Positions 44,305-52,542 of a stretch of 64,000 bases of DNA are shown piece by piece. This DNA is from Variovorax sp. PBS-H4 (GTDB taxonomy: Bacteria > Pseudomonadota > Gammaproteobacteria > Burkholderiales > Burkholderiaceae_C), in assembly GCF_901827205.1 (NCBI RefSeq), contig NZ_LR594675.1:620001-684000 (forward strand). The letters run 5' to 3'. Position numbers and translations under genes: made by a program. The notes beneath the pieces are model-generated. The model was given only the letters and a program-made list of their open reading frames with translations. It searched no databases and was not told where the DNA came from. Every line of letters starts with the position of its first letter. Position 1 is the stretch's first letter.

Positions 44305-45351
44305 CTACGGCTCTCTTGTGCGGTTGTAGACAGGTCCGGGACCGATCGCAATCGGAGGCCCCGGATCGTTGGCCGCCCAGGTCGGGGTGCGCACCGGACT
44401 GAAGACCGGGCCTGGCCCCGGCACGATCGGGGGACCCCCGTCACCGGCCACGACAGGCGACGGACTTCTGGGGGGCGCGACGACCGGCCCCGGGCCCGGG
44501 ACGACCGGCGGGCCTCCGTCGCCGCGGTTCCACGACGGAGAGCGCGTCGCACTGAACACCGGCGCCGGTCCCGCAGCGCCCGGGGAGGCGGAATCGTCAC
44601 GCGACCAGGCGGGCGCGCGCGCGGGGCCGGGCGAAACGGTCGCGGGCACGATGGCGAGCGGCACCGTCGGCGACTCCTCGGCCCAGGCTGGCGTGCGGCT
44701 GCGCCGCGTCGAGGGCGGCGCGCTGTCGCGATAGCGATCGGCCGGCGCAGCCGACAGGTTGCGAGATGCACCGGCGCCCGCCGCGGGCGGTTCTGCCTTG
44801 GCGACCGGGGGTTCTGCCTTCGAGGCAGCCGGGGTGGCGGCTTCGGGGGCCGCTGCGCGTCCCGCCGCTGGAGCCGGCCTTTGCGCGGCGGGCTTGGCCG
44901 GCGTAGTGGATGTCGCGGCCCCTGTCGGCGCCGGGGCGGCGGCCGGCGCTGTAGAAGTGCTCGGCGCGGCGAGCGCGACTGGTGTTTCCGCGGGCGGCTC
45001 GCGGTTTTCCACCGCCATCGCTGCCGTGCTCGGTTTCAGGAAAGACGGCTGTGTCAATTGACGAGTGACGTAGAGGTACCAGCCGATGAAGCCGATTCCC
45101 ATTGCCACGCCGAGCAAGGCCAGGCGCAGCCAGAAACCAGCCGTTTCCGCCGGCAGCAGTGCCAGCGGATCGTCACGCCGCCAGGCCCGCCGCGGGGTGC
45201 GCGCCGGCGCGCGCGTTGAACTCGCGTTGTTGATGGCCTCCAGGGCCGAGGGTCCCGTGGGTACGAAGCCGGGCAGGCGGCTTGCGCAGCCGATGCAGAA
45301 CTTCGCGTTCTCCCGGTTGCTGCTCCCGCAAGCCGTACAGACGACGGGCAT
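44305..45351 (-). CDS. Zinc-ribbon membrane protein with Pro/Gly repeat tail
   Basis: 348 residues of unknown function. N-terminal zinc ribbon (CTACGSSNRENAKFCIGC then ASRLPGF), one membrane helix at about residues 70-90 (WLRLALLGVAMGIGFIGWYLYV), an Ala/Pro linker to about 200, and a tail of about 150 residues made of degenerate repeats. The best units read RSPSWNRGDGGPPVVPGPGP and RTPTWAANDPGPPIAIGPGP. Such tails are often exposed and bind surfaces or cell wall, but there is no direct evidence here. The start at 45351 places the ribbon at the very N-terminus; upstream codons are not conserved. The ribbon resembles that at 34593-34919. Confidence 0.7.
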   Translation of the reverse strand: MPVVCTACGSSNRENAKFCIGCASRLPGFVPTGPSALEAINNASSTRAPARTPRRAWRRDDPLALLPAETAGFWLRLALLGVAMGIGFIGWYLYVTRQLTQPSFLKPSTAAMAVENREPPAETPVALAAPSTSTAPAAAPAPTGAATSTTPAKPAAQRPAPAAGRAAAPEAATPAASKAEPPVAKAEPPAAGAGASRNLSAAPADRYRDSAPPSTRRSRTPAWAEESPTVPLAIVPATVSPGPARAPAWSRDDSASPGAAGPAPVFSATRSPSWNRGDGGPPVVPGPGPVVAPPRSPSPVVAGDGGPPIVPGPGPVFSPVRTPTWAANDPGPPIAIGPGPVYNRTREP

Positions 45352-45564
45352 GGATGAATTCCTCCGTGACGTGAATACCGAACCCACCCACTGTCCACGT
45401 GAACTCGCGCCTGTCTGTCGGCCATCTCCTACGCCTTGCCCCAGCGGTCGGCGCTTGCCAAGGCGCTTGCCGTGGTCTCAGTCCGACAAAGTGAGCAGAC
45501 GCACGCCGATCCGGCATTGCCTGCCGGGGCTTACCGTAAGGCGTTCGTACCGAAAGGACTTTCC

Positions 45565-46122
45565 ATGATCAAACGCCAGCTTGAAGGCATGAAGGTCGCC
45601 ATCCTTGTAACGGATGGCTTCGAGCAGTCGGAGATGACCGAGCCGCGCAAGGCGCTCGACGCCGCAGGTGCGGACACGAGCCTGGTGTCGCCAAGTCATG
45701 GCGGGGTGCGCGGCTGGAAGCATCACACGCCTGCTGACCGCTTCGATGTCGATGTGCCGCTTCAGCAGGCTGCCGCCCATGAATACGATGCCTTGGTGCT
45801 GCCGGGCGGCGTCATGAACCCCGACGCGCTGCGCATGGACGAACAGGCAGTGACTTTCGTGCGCGACTTCGTCAAGGCCGGCAAGCCGATCGCGGCGATC
45901 TGCCACGGCCCGTGGACCTTGATCGAGGCCGACGCGGTCAGGGGTCGCACGATGACCTCCTGGCCCTCCCTGCGCACGGACCTGAAGAATGCAGGGGCGA
46001 AGTGGGTCGATCTCGAGGTCGTGGCCGACGGCCCGCTGATCACGAGCCGCAAGCCTGCCGATCTGCCGGCCTTCAACCGGGTAATGCTCGAAGCCTTCGC
46101 TGGTGTGCACGCGCACGCTTGA
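45565..46122 (+). CDS. DJ-1/PfpI family protein
   Basis: 185 residues. The VAILVTDGFEQSEMTEP start with its conserved Glu, LVLPGGVMNPDALRMD and the nucleophile Cys113 in AAICHGPWTL match the PfpI/YhbO subfamily, which acts as glyoxalase or protein deglycase and in stress protection. GKPIAAICHG forms the nucleophile elbow. The start MIKRQLEGMKVAI at 45565 is preceded by AAAGGAC; the frame is open further upstream without family likeness. Divergent from the zinc-ribbon gene by 213 bp in which I see no gene. Confidence 0.93.
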   Translation: MIKRQLEGMKVAILVTDGFEQSEMTEPRKALDAAGADTSLVSPSHGGVRGWKHHTPADRFDVDVPLQQAAAHEYDALVLPGGVMNPDALRMDEQAVTFVRDFVKAGKPIAAICHGPWTLIEADAVRGRTMTSWPSLRTDLKNAGAKWVDLEVVADGPLITSRKPADLPAFNRVMLEAFAGVHAHA

Positions 46123-46182
46123 GGACGCGGACCCGCCAGGCTGGGCTTCAGGGCGTCAGCCCACGGGATCGAATGGCCGACG

Positions 46183-47430
46183 CTACCGGTAGCTGCGCGC
46201 GTCCTCGATCACCTTGCCGTCGTTGGGCAGGCTGCCCGGCTCCATCAGCTCGACCTCGCCGCGCAGCTTGGTGACATCCCGCACCGCTTCGGCCACGCGC
46301 CCGGCCAGGCCCTCGGGCTCGGAGGCGCATTCGAGCCGCAGCGTCATGCGGTCCTCGCCCATTTCGCCCTCGACCACCAGCCGCGCGCGCTGCACCTCCG
46401 GGAAGCGCCGCGCGATCTCGGCGACCTGGCCCGGATGCACGAACATGCCGCGCACCTTGGTGGTCTGGTCGGCGCGGCCGAGCCAGCCCTTGATGCGGGT
46501 GTTGGTGCGCCCCGTCGGGCAGCGTCCCGGCAGCACGGCCGAAAGGTCGCCGGTGCCGAAGCGGATCAGCGGGTAGTCGGGGTTCAGCGTCGTGACGACG
46601 ATCTCACCGACCTCGCCCTCGGGCACCGGGTCGCCGGTACCGGGACGCACGATCTCGACGATCACCGCTTCGTCGAGCACCAGTCCTTCGCGCGCGGCGG
46701 TCTCGTAGGCGATCAGGCCCAGGTCCGCGGTCGCGTAGCACTGCATGCCGGCCACGCCGCGCTCGGCGATCCAGTCGCGCAGGCTGAGCGGAAAGGCCTC
46801 GCCCGAGACGAGGGCCTTGGTGAGAGAGGGCAGGGTGATCGCCCGCTCGGACGCCTTTTCCAGCAGGATCTTCAGGAAGCTCGGCGTGCCGGCATAGCCC
46901 GCGGGCTTGAGCTCGGCAATCGCTTCCACCTGCTGCTCGGTCTGGCCGGTACCAGCCGCGAACACCGTGCAACCCAGGGCGCGCGCGCCGCTCTCCATGA
47001 TCGCGCCGGCGGGCGTCATGTGGTAGCTGAAGGCGTTGTGCACCAGCTCGCCGCTCCGAAAGCCGGCGGCATGCAGGGCGCGGGCCGTGCGCCAATAGTC
47101 GCGCGCCTCGCCTTCGGGCTCGTAGATGGTTCCGGGGCTCGCAAACACGCGCAGCATGCGCGGCCCGAAGCGGATGGCAGAGAAGCCGCCGAAGGGATCC
47201 CGCGCGCGCTCGGCCTTCTGCCGCTCCAGCAGCTCGGACTTGCGCGTGACGGGCAGGCGCGCCAGCGCCTCGCGGCTCGCCACGTCGGCAGGCTTCACGC
47301 CGGCAAGGATCTCGGCAAACGCGGGCGCTGCAGTCTGTGCCTGGGCGATCTGCTTCGGCAACGCAGCGAGCAGGTCCTGCTCGCGCTGGGCCGGGTCGCG
47401 CACTTCGAGCGCGTCGTAGTAGTCAGTCAT
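46183..47430 (-). CDS. Phenylacetate-CoA ligase family protein
   Basis: 415-residue PaaK-like member of the ANL superfamily, making an aryl-CoA with ATP. The HNAFSYHMTPAGAIMESGARALGCTVFAAGTGQTEQQ block and the C-terminal IKGWLGRADQTTKVRGMFVHPGQV, plus LRGEVELMEPGSLPNDGKVIEDARSYR with its near-terminal Lys, match the family. PaaK proteins are usually about 430-440 residues. It is the last gene of the Liv-type transporter operon, 31 bp after livF. Phenylacetate or a related aromatic acid is likely, but no paa catabolic genes are present in the window. Confidence 0.88.
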   Translation of the reverse strand: MTDYYDALEVRDPAQREQDLLAALPKQIAQAQTAAPAFAEILAGVKPADVASREALARLPVTRKSELLERQKAERARDPFGGFSAIRFGPRMLRVFASPGTIYEPEGEARDYWRTARALHAAGFRSGELVHNAFSYHMTPAGAIMESGARALGCTVFAAGTGQTEQQVEAIAELKPAGYAGTPSFLKILLEKASERAITLPSLTKALVSGEAFPLSLRDWIAERGVAGMQCYATADLGLIAYETAAREGLVLDEAVIVEIVRPGTGDPVPEGEVGEIVVTTLNPDYPLIRFGTGDLSAVLPGRCPTGRTNTRIKGWLGRADQTTKVRGMFVHPGQVAEIARRFPEVQRARLVVEGEMGEDRMTLRLECASEPEGLAGRVAEAVRDVTKLRGEVELMEPGSLPNDGKVIEDARSYR

Positions 47431-47461
47431 AGCCGTCCGGTTTCGGGCCTGGTGCAGGCCG

Positions 47462-48274
47462 TCAGGCCAACCACCTCTTGCGGCGCTTGTAGCTCTTCAC
47501 ATCGCGGAAGCTCTTGCGGTCCGCGCCGCCGACGCCCAGGTAGAACTCCTTGACGTCCTCGTTCTCCCTGAGGCTCTGCGCTTCGCCGTCCATCACGATG
47601 CGGCCGTTCTCCAGGATGTAGCCGTAGTCGGCATAGCGCAGCGCCATGTTGGTGTTCTGCTCGGCCAGCAGGAAGGTCACGCGTTCCTTCTGGTTCAGGT
47701 CCTTCACGATGCCGAAGACCTCGTCCACGATCTGCGGCGCCAGGCCCATCGAGGGCTCGTCGAGCAGCACCATGCTCGGGTTTGCCATCAGCGCGCGGCC
47801 GATGGCGCACATCTGCTGCTCGCCGCCCGAGGTGTAGGCGGCCTGCGAGTCGCGCCGCGTCTTCAGGCGCGGGAAGTAGGCATAGACCTTCTCCAGCGTT
47901 TGCGCGACCGCAGCCTTGCCGTCGGTGCGGGTGTAGGCGCCGGTCATCAGGTTGTCCTCGATGGTGAGGTGGGCGAAGCAGTGGCGGCCCTCCATGACCT
48001 GGATCAGGCCGCGCTTGACGAGCTCGGCCGGCGACAGCGCCTCGATGCGTTCGCCGCGCAGCTCGATCGTTCCCTTCGTCACCGCCCCGCGCTCGCCCGC
48101 CAGCAGGTTCGACACCGCGCGCAGCGTCGTGGTCTTGCCCGCGCCGTTGCCGCCGAGCAGCGCCACGATGCCGCCTTCCGGCACCTTGAGCGAGACGCCC
48201 TTGAGCACCAGGATCACGTGGTTGTAGATGACCTCGATGCCGTTGACGTCGAGGAGGGTGTTGGACGTACGCAT
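47462..48274 (-). CDS. livF: ABC transporter ATP-binding protein, LivF type
   Basis: 270 residues. Walker A GGNGAGKTTTLRAV, the signature YTSGGEQQMCAIGRALMANP and Walker B MVLLDEP are present. The C-terminus extends past the usual LivF end (GADRKSFRDVKSYKRRKRWLA), as in transporters linked to aromatic acids. The ATG at 48274 was chosen because the longer frame reads into the intergenic region and livK. It energises the LivHM permease in the inner membrane. Lies 50 bp after livK and 31 bp before the PaaK-like gene. Confidence 0.93.
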   Translation of the reverse strand: MRTSNTLLDVNGIEVIYNHVILVLKGVSLKVPEGGIVALLGGNGAGKTTTLRAVSNLLAGERGAVTKGTIELRGERIEALSPAELVKRGLIQVMEGRHCFAHLTIEDNLMTGAYTRTDGKAAVAQTLEKVYAYFPRLKTRRDSQAAYTSGGEQQMCAIGRALMANPSMVLLDEPSMGLAPQIVDEVFGIVKDLNQKERVTFLLAEQNTNMALRYADYGYILENGRIVMDGEAQSLRENEDVKEFYLGVGGADRKSFRDVKSYKRRKRWLA

Positions 48275-48324
48275 GCTGCAAGAGTCGACGTTGGGAATCG
48301 AGATCGTGTCGCCAGGCCCCGGGG

Positions 48325-49641
48325 TTAGGCCGCGCAGTCCGACGCCTCGCGCTTGGGCAGCTTCTTTTCCGTCGCGTACTTGTCGCCCGCGGCCTTGACC
48401 ATCGGCTTGATGATCTGCTCGTCGGCCTGGTACCAGTCGGACATGTTCCCCCACTTGCTGCCGTCCCAGGTGTGGACGCGCGCCCAGGTCGAGCCCATGT
48501 GGTCCTGGCAGGAGGTGCTGATCGGCCGCAGCACGCCCGAGAAGCCGAGCGCGTCGAGCTTCTTCTGGTCGAGCGCGAGGTTCTCCAGCCCCCAGCGCAC
48601 CTGCTCGCCGGTCATCACCTTGCCCTTGCCGAAGCGCTCCTGCGCGCGGCGCACCGCCTCCACGCCGAGCATCTGGATGATCAGGCCGCGCGTGTAGAGC
48701 ACCGAGCCGACCTCCTCGCGCGGTCCGGTGCCCTGGCCCTTGTCATGCACGACCTTCAGGATGTCCTGGATCACCTTCGGCTGCGTGCCCGAGGTGTTGA
48801 GCGCCAGCGCGTTGTAGCCCTTGGCTGCTGCGCCCACGTCCTTCACGTCCGGCTCGGCGCCGGCCCACCACACGCCGTACATCTTCTCGCGCGGATAGCC
48901 GGTGGCCACCGCTTCCTTGAGTGCGGTCGAGTTCATCACCCCCCAGCCCCACAGCAGCACGTAGTCGGGCCGCTGCTGGCGCACCTGCAGCCAGGCCGAC
49001 TTCTGCTCGATTCCGGGTGCGGCCACGGGGATCAGCGTGAGCTCGAAGCCGTTCATCTTCGCGCGCTCCTGCAGCAACGGGATCGGCTCCTTGCCGAAGG
49101 GCGAGTCGTGGTAGACGAGCGTGATCTTCTTGCCCTTGAGCTTGTCGGGGCCGCCTTCCTTCTTCGCGATGTGCTGGATCAGGATGTCGGCCGCGGTCCA
49201 GTAGCTGCCCATCAGCGGAAAATTCCACTTGAACACGCTGCCGTCCTGAGAGGCCGAGAGGCCGTAGCCCAGCGTGATGAGCGGAATCTTGTCGACCGGC
49301 GCCTTGTCCGTGAGCGCGAAGGTGATGCCCGTCGCCTGCGGATCGATCAGCGTGGCGCCCTTGTCCTTGAGGCGCTCGTAGCACTCCACGCCCTTGTCGG
49401 TGGCGTAGCCGGTCTCGCATTCCTCGTAGCTGATCTTCACGCCATTGATGCCGCCGGTTGCGTTGATGAGCTTGATGTAGTCCTGCTTGCCGTTGGCCCA
49501 GGGCGTGCCGTTGGGCGCGTAGGGCCCGGTACGGTAGACCAGCAGCGGAAAGAACTGCTCCTTGGCTTGCGCAAAGGCGGGGGCCGCGCTTGCGAATGCC
49601 GTGACCGCTGCAATGGCGAGTGCGAGTGACTTCAGCTTCAT
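48325..49641 (-). CDS. livK: ABC transporter substrate-binding protein, LivK type
   Basis: 438 residues with signal peptide MKLKSLALAIAAVTAFASAAPAFAQ, then FFPLLVYRTGPYAPNGTPWANGKQDYIKLINATGGINGVKISYEECETGY, the periplasmic-binding fold of the Liv family. At 438 residues it is longer than amino-acid LivK proteins (about 370), in line with receptors for aromatic or other acids. Two periplasmic lobes are expected. The ACAAACCATG start is preceded by AAGGAGAC, a strong ribosome-binding site, suiting high expression. Fifth gene of the operon, 40 bp after livM. Confidence 0.92.
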   Translation of the reverse strand: MKLKSLALAIAAVTAFASAAPAFAQAKEQFFPLLVYRTGPYAPNGTPWANGKQDYIKLINATGGINGVKISYEECETGYATDKGVECYERLKDKGATLIDPQATGITFALTDKAPVDKIPLITLGYGLSASQDGSVFKWNFPLMGSYWTAADILIQHIAKKEGGPDKLKGKKITLVYHDSPFGKEPIPLLQERAKMNGFELTLIPVAAPGIEQKSAWLQVRQQRPDYVLLWGWGVMNSTALKEAVATGYPREKMYGVWWAGAEPDVKDVGAAAKGYNALALNTSGTQPKVIQDILKVVHDKGQGTGPREEVGSVLYTRGLIIQMLGVEAVRRAQERFGKGKVMTGEQVRWGLENLALDQKKLDALGFSGVLRPISTSCQDHMGSTWARVHTWDGSKWGNMSDWYQADEQIIKPMVKAAGDKYATEKKLPKREASDCAA

Positions 49642-49681
49642 GGTTTGTCTCCTTGGGAAGTTTCGTGGGTGCCGGTTGGAA

Positions 49682-50746
49682 TCAATGGGGGAAGGGCCAC
49701 AGCCGCAGCTTTTCCTTGGCCGTGGACCACAGCCGCGCGAGCCCGTGCGGCTCCACGATCAGGAAGAACACGATCAGCGCGCCGAAGATCATGAACTCGA
49801 GGTGCGACGCCAGCGCGGTCGACATCGACAGCCCGAACCAACCCGGAATCTGGTTGAGCACGATCGGCAGCAGCACGATGAAGGCCGCGCCGAAGAAGCT
49901 GCCCATGATCGAACCCAGCCCGCCGATGATCACCATGAAGAGCAGCTGGAACGAACGGTCGATGTTGAAGGCCGCCGGCTCCCACGTGCTCAGGTGCACG
50001 AAGCCCCACAGCGCACCCGCCACGCCGACGATGAAGGAGCTCACCGCGAAGGCCGTCAGCTTGGCGTACACAGGGCGGATGCCGATCACCGCCGCGGCCA
50101 CATCCATGTCGCGGATGGCCATCCACTCGCGCCCGATGGCGCTGCGCACCAGGTTCTTGGCCAGCATCGCGAACAGCACCAGCAGCGTGAGGCACAGCAG
50201 GTACTTCTGCACCGCCGTCTCCACCGGCAGCCCGAACACGTTGAGCCCGGCGACGCTGACCGAGCCCGAAGCCGAGTTGTTGGTCAGCCAGTTGATGCGC
50301 AGGAAGGCCCAGTCGAGGAAGAACTGCGCCGCGAGCGTCGCGACCGCCAGGTAAAGCCCCTTGATGCGCAGGCTCGGAACGCCGAAGAGCACGCCCACGG
50401 CGGTGGCGCACAGGCCGCCCAGCAGCAGCGATGCAATGAGAGGCATGCCCTCGATGCGCACATGGAAGTTGTAGGCCGCGTAGGCGCCCACCGCCATGAA
50501 GGCGCCGGTGCCCAGCGAGATCTGCCCGCAATAGCCCACCAGGATGTTGAGGCCCAGCGCCGCCAGCGCGAGGATCAGGAAGGGGATCAGGATTGCGCGG
50601 AAGAAGTACTCCGACGCGACCAGCGGCACCACCGCGAACGCCACCGCCAGCAGCGCCAGCATGAAGACCCGGTCCTGCAGGATCGGGAAGACCTGCTGGT
50701 CGGCGCGGTAGGTCGACTTGAACTGGCCGTTTTCTCGATAAAGCAT
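49682..50746 (-). CDS. livM: Branched-chain amino acid-type ABC permease LivM
   Basis: 354 residues and about nine or ten hydrophobic helices. The central block NILVGYCGQISLGTGAFMAVGAYAAYN is typical of LivM, as is IIGGLGSIMGSFFGAAFIVLLPIVL near the C-terminus. It pairs with LivH as the membrane channel. It lies 6 bp after livH. The N-terminal 20 residues (MLYRENGQFKSTYRADQQVF) are a cytoplasmic lead. The substrate is set by LivK rather than by this subunit. Confidence 0.93.
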   Translation of the reverse strand: MLYRENGQFKSTYRADQQVFPILQDRVFMLALLAVAFAVVPLVASEYFFRAILIPFLILALAALGLNILVGYCGQISLGTGAFMAVGAYAAYNFHVRIEGMPLIASLLLGGLCATAVGVLFGVPSLRIKGLYLAVATLAAQFFLDWAFLRINWLTNNSASGSVSVAGLNVFGLPVETAVQKYLLCLTLLVLFAMLAKNLVRSAIGREWMAIRDMDVAAAVIGIRPVYAKLTAFAVSSFIVGVAGALWGFVHLSTWEPAAFNIDRSFQLLFMVIIGGLGSIMGSFFGAAFIVLLPIVLNQIPGWFGLSMSTALASHLEFMIFGALIVFFLIVEPHGLARLWSTAKEKLRLWPFPH

Positions 50747-50752
50747 ATGTCT

Positions 50753-51682
50753 TCAGACCCGATCGATGATCTTTTCGCCGAACAAGCCCTGCGGACGGAC
50801 CAGCAGGAAGACCAGCGCCAGCACGTAGGCGAACCAGATCTCTATGCCTCCCCCCAGCATCGGGCCCAGGTAGATCTCCGACAACTTTTCTCCCACGCCG
50901 ATCAGCAGGCCGCCGATGATCGCGCCCGGCACCGAGGTCAAGCCGCCGAGGATCACCACCGGCAGCGCCTTCAGCGCCACCAGCGAGAGCGAGAACTGAA
51001 CGCCCAGCTTCGAGCCCCAGATGATCCCGGCCACCAGTGCCGCGAAACCGGCGACCGACCACACGATGACCCAGATGCGGTTGAGCGGGATGCCGATCGA
51101 CTGCGCAGCCTGGTGGTCGTCTGCCACCGCGCGCAGGGCGCGGCCGGTGGCGGTCTTCTGGAAGAACAGCGCCAGCACGGCCACCAGCGCCGCGGCCACG
51201 CCGGCCGCGATCAGGTCTTCCTGGCTCAGCAGCAGGCCGCCCTGGAAGGTGCTCTCCAGCACCATCAGCGGCTCCTTCGGCATGCCGACATCGATCTTGT
51301 AGATGTCGTTGCCGAACAGCGTCTGGCCGAGACCGTCCAGGAAGTAGGCAATGCCCAGAGTGGCCATCAGCAGCGTGATGCCCTCCTGGTTGACCAGCCT
51401 GCTGAGCGCGAGCCGTTCGATCAGCCACGCCACCACGATCATCACCGCCATCGCGGCGACGAAGGCCAGCAGGTTCGCGAGTACCTGGCTTTCGAAGCCC
51501 AGCCAGCGCGGCAACCATTCGGCAAAGCGCGCCATCGCCAGCGCGGCGAACAGCACCATCGCACCCTGCGCGAAGTTGAAGACGCCGGAGGCCTTGTAGA
51601 TCAGCACGAAGCCGATCGCGATCAGCGAATACAGCATGCCGACCATCAGGCCGCCGAACAGTGTTTCGAGGAAAAAGCCCAT
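50753..51682 (-). CDS. livH: Branched-chain amino acid-type ABC permease LivH
   Basis: 309 residues: MGFFLETLFGGLMVGMLYSLIAIGFVLIYKASGVFNFAQGAMVLFAALA is the classical LivH start, and LPVVILGGLTSVPGAIIGGLLIGVGEKL the conserved C-terminal block. I chose the ATG at 51682, 2 bp after the livG stop; a TTG at 51688, overlapping that stop, would add two residues. Forms the channel with LivM. Confidence 0.93.
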   Translation of the reverse strand: MGFFLETLFGGLMVGMLYSLIAIGFVLIYKASGVFNFAQGAMVLFAALAMARFAEWLPRWLGFESQVLANLLAFVAAMAVMIVVAWLIERLALSRLVNQEGITLLMATLGIAYFLDGLGQTLFGNDIYKIDVGMPKEPLMVLESTFQGGLLLSQEDLIAAGVAAALVAVLALFFQKTATGRALRAVADDHQAAQSIGIPLNRIWVIVWSVAGFAALVAGIIWGSKLGVQFSLSLVALKALPVVILGGLTSVPGAIIGGLLIGVGEKLSEIYLGPMLGGGIEIWFAYVLALVFLLVRPQGLFGEKIIDRV

Positions 51683-51684
51683 GC

Positions 51685-52542
51685 TCAATGCTCCGTCCCC
51701 AGGTAAGCCCGGATCACGTCCTCGTTGTTGCGCACGTCATCGGGCGTGCCGTCGCCGATCTTCTTGCCGTAGTCGAGCACCACCACGCGGTCCGAGATGT
51801 CCATCACCACGCCCATGTCGTGCTCGATCAGGACGATGGTGGTGCCGAACTCGTCGTTCACGTCGAGGATGAAGCGGCTCATGTCCTGCTTTTCTTCCAC
51901 ATTCATGCCGGCCATCGGCTCGTCCAGCAGCAGCACCTGCGGCTCCATGGCCAACGCGCGGCCGAGGTCGACGCGCTTCTGCAGCCCGTAGGGCAGGCGC
52001 CCCACCGGCGTCTTGCGGTGCAGCTGGATCTCGAGGAAGTCGATGATGCGTTCGACGAACTCGCGCTGCGCGAGCTCCTCCCGCTCGGCCGGGCCCCAGC
52101 GCAGTGCCTGCGCGAGGAGGCCGCTCTTCATCTTGAGGTTGCGCCCCGTCATGATGTTGTCGAGCACGCTCATGCCCTTGAACAGCGCCAGGTTCTGGAA
52201 GGTGCGCGCCACGCCCATCTCGGCGACCTGGCGCGAGTTCATGTGCCTGAACTGGCGGCCGCGGAAGGTGATGGAGCCCTGCTGCGGCTGGTAGACGCCG
52301 TTGATGCAGTTGAGCATGGAACTCTTGCCTGCACCGTTGGGGCCGATGATGGCGCGCACCTCGTGCTCGCGCACGTCGAAGCTGATGTCGGTCAGCGCCT
52401 TGACGCCCCCGAAGGACAGCGAGATGTTCTGCACGTCGAGGATGACTTCGCCAATCCGCCGGCCGCTGGCGGTGGCGGTGGCGGTGGCGGTGGCGGTGGC
52501 GCTCGCAAGCATGGCGGCTTCGGCGATGTTCTGCGCGTTCAT
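51685..52542 (-). CDS. livG: ABC transporter ATP-binding protein, LivG type
   Basis: 285 residues with Walker A GPNGAGKSSMLNCI, Q-loop region GVARTFQNLALF, signature LPYGLQKRVDLGRALAMEP and Walker B VLLLDEPMAGMN. The N-terminus is unusual: after MNAQNIAEAAMLAS comes an Ala-Thr dipeptide run encoded by five exact copies of a 6-bp unit (52471-52500). The fold itself begins at about residue 35. The ATG overlaps the preceding ligase stop (ATGA), marking tight coupling. Confidence 0.93.
   Translation of the reverse strand: MNAQNIAEAAMLASATATATATATASGRRIGEVILDVQNISLSFGGVKALTDISFDVREHEVRAIIGPNGAGKSSMLNCINGVYQPQQGSITFRGRQFRHMNSRQVAEMGVARTFQNLALFKGMSVLDNIMTGRNLKMKSGLLAQALRWGPAEREELAQREFVERIIDFLEIQLHRKTPVGRLPYGLQKRVDLGRALAMEPQVLLLDEPMAGMNVEEKQDMSRFILDVNDEFGTTIVLIEHDMGVVMDISDRVVVLDYGKKIGDGTPDDVRNNEDVIRAYLGTEH
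52471..52500. repeat. (GGTGGC)5 hexanucleotide tandem repeat
   Basis: Five perfect copies of GGTGGC on the + strand, with degenerate flanking units on each side, inside the 5' end of livG, where the minus strand encodes alternating Ala and Thr. Because the unit is a multiple of three, slippage would change the length of the N-terminal tail without shifting the frame. Confidence 0.9.

Noticed and set aside
49562..51706. 714-residue open frame on the plus strand
   Set aside because: Antisense to livK, livM and livH. The translation is a run of His, Gln, Arg and Asp typical of reversed hydrophobic permease genes.
52461..52510. CRISPR-like or coding microsatellite array
   Set aside because: The units are six bases with no spacers; it is a simple tandem repeat inside livG.
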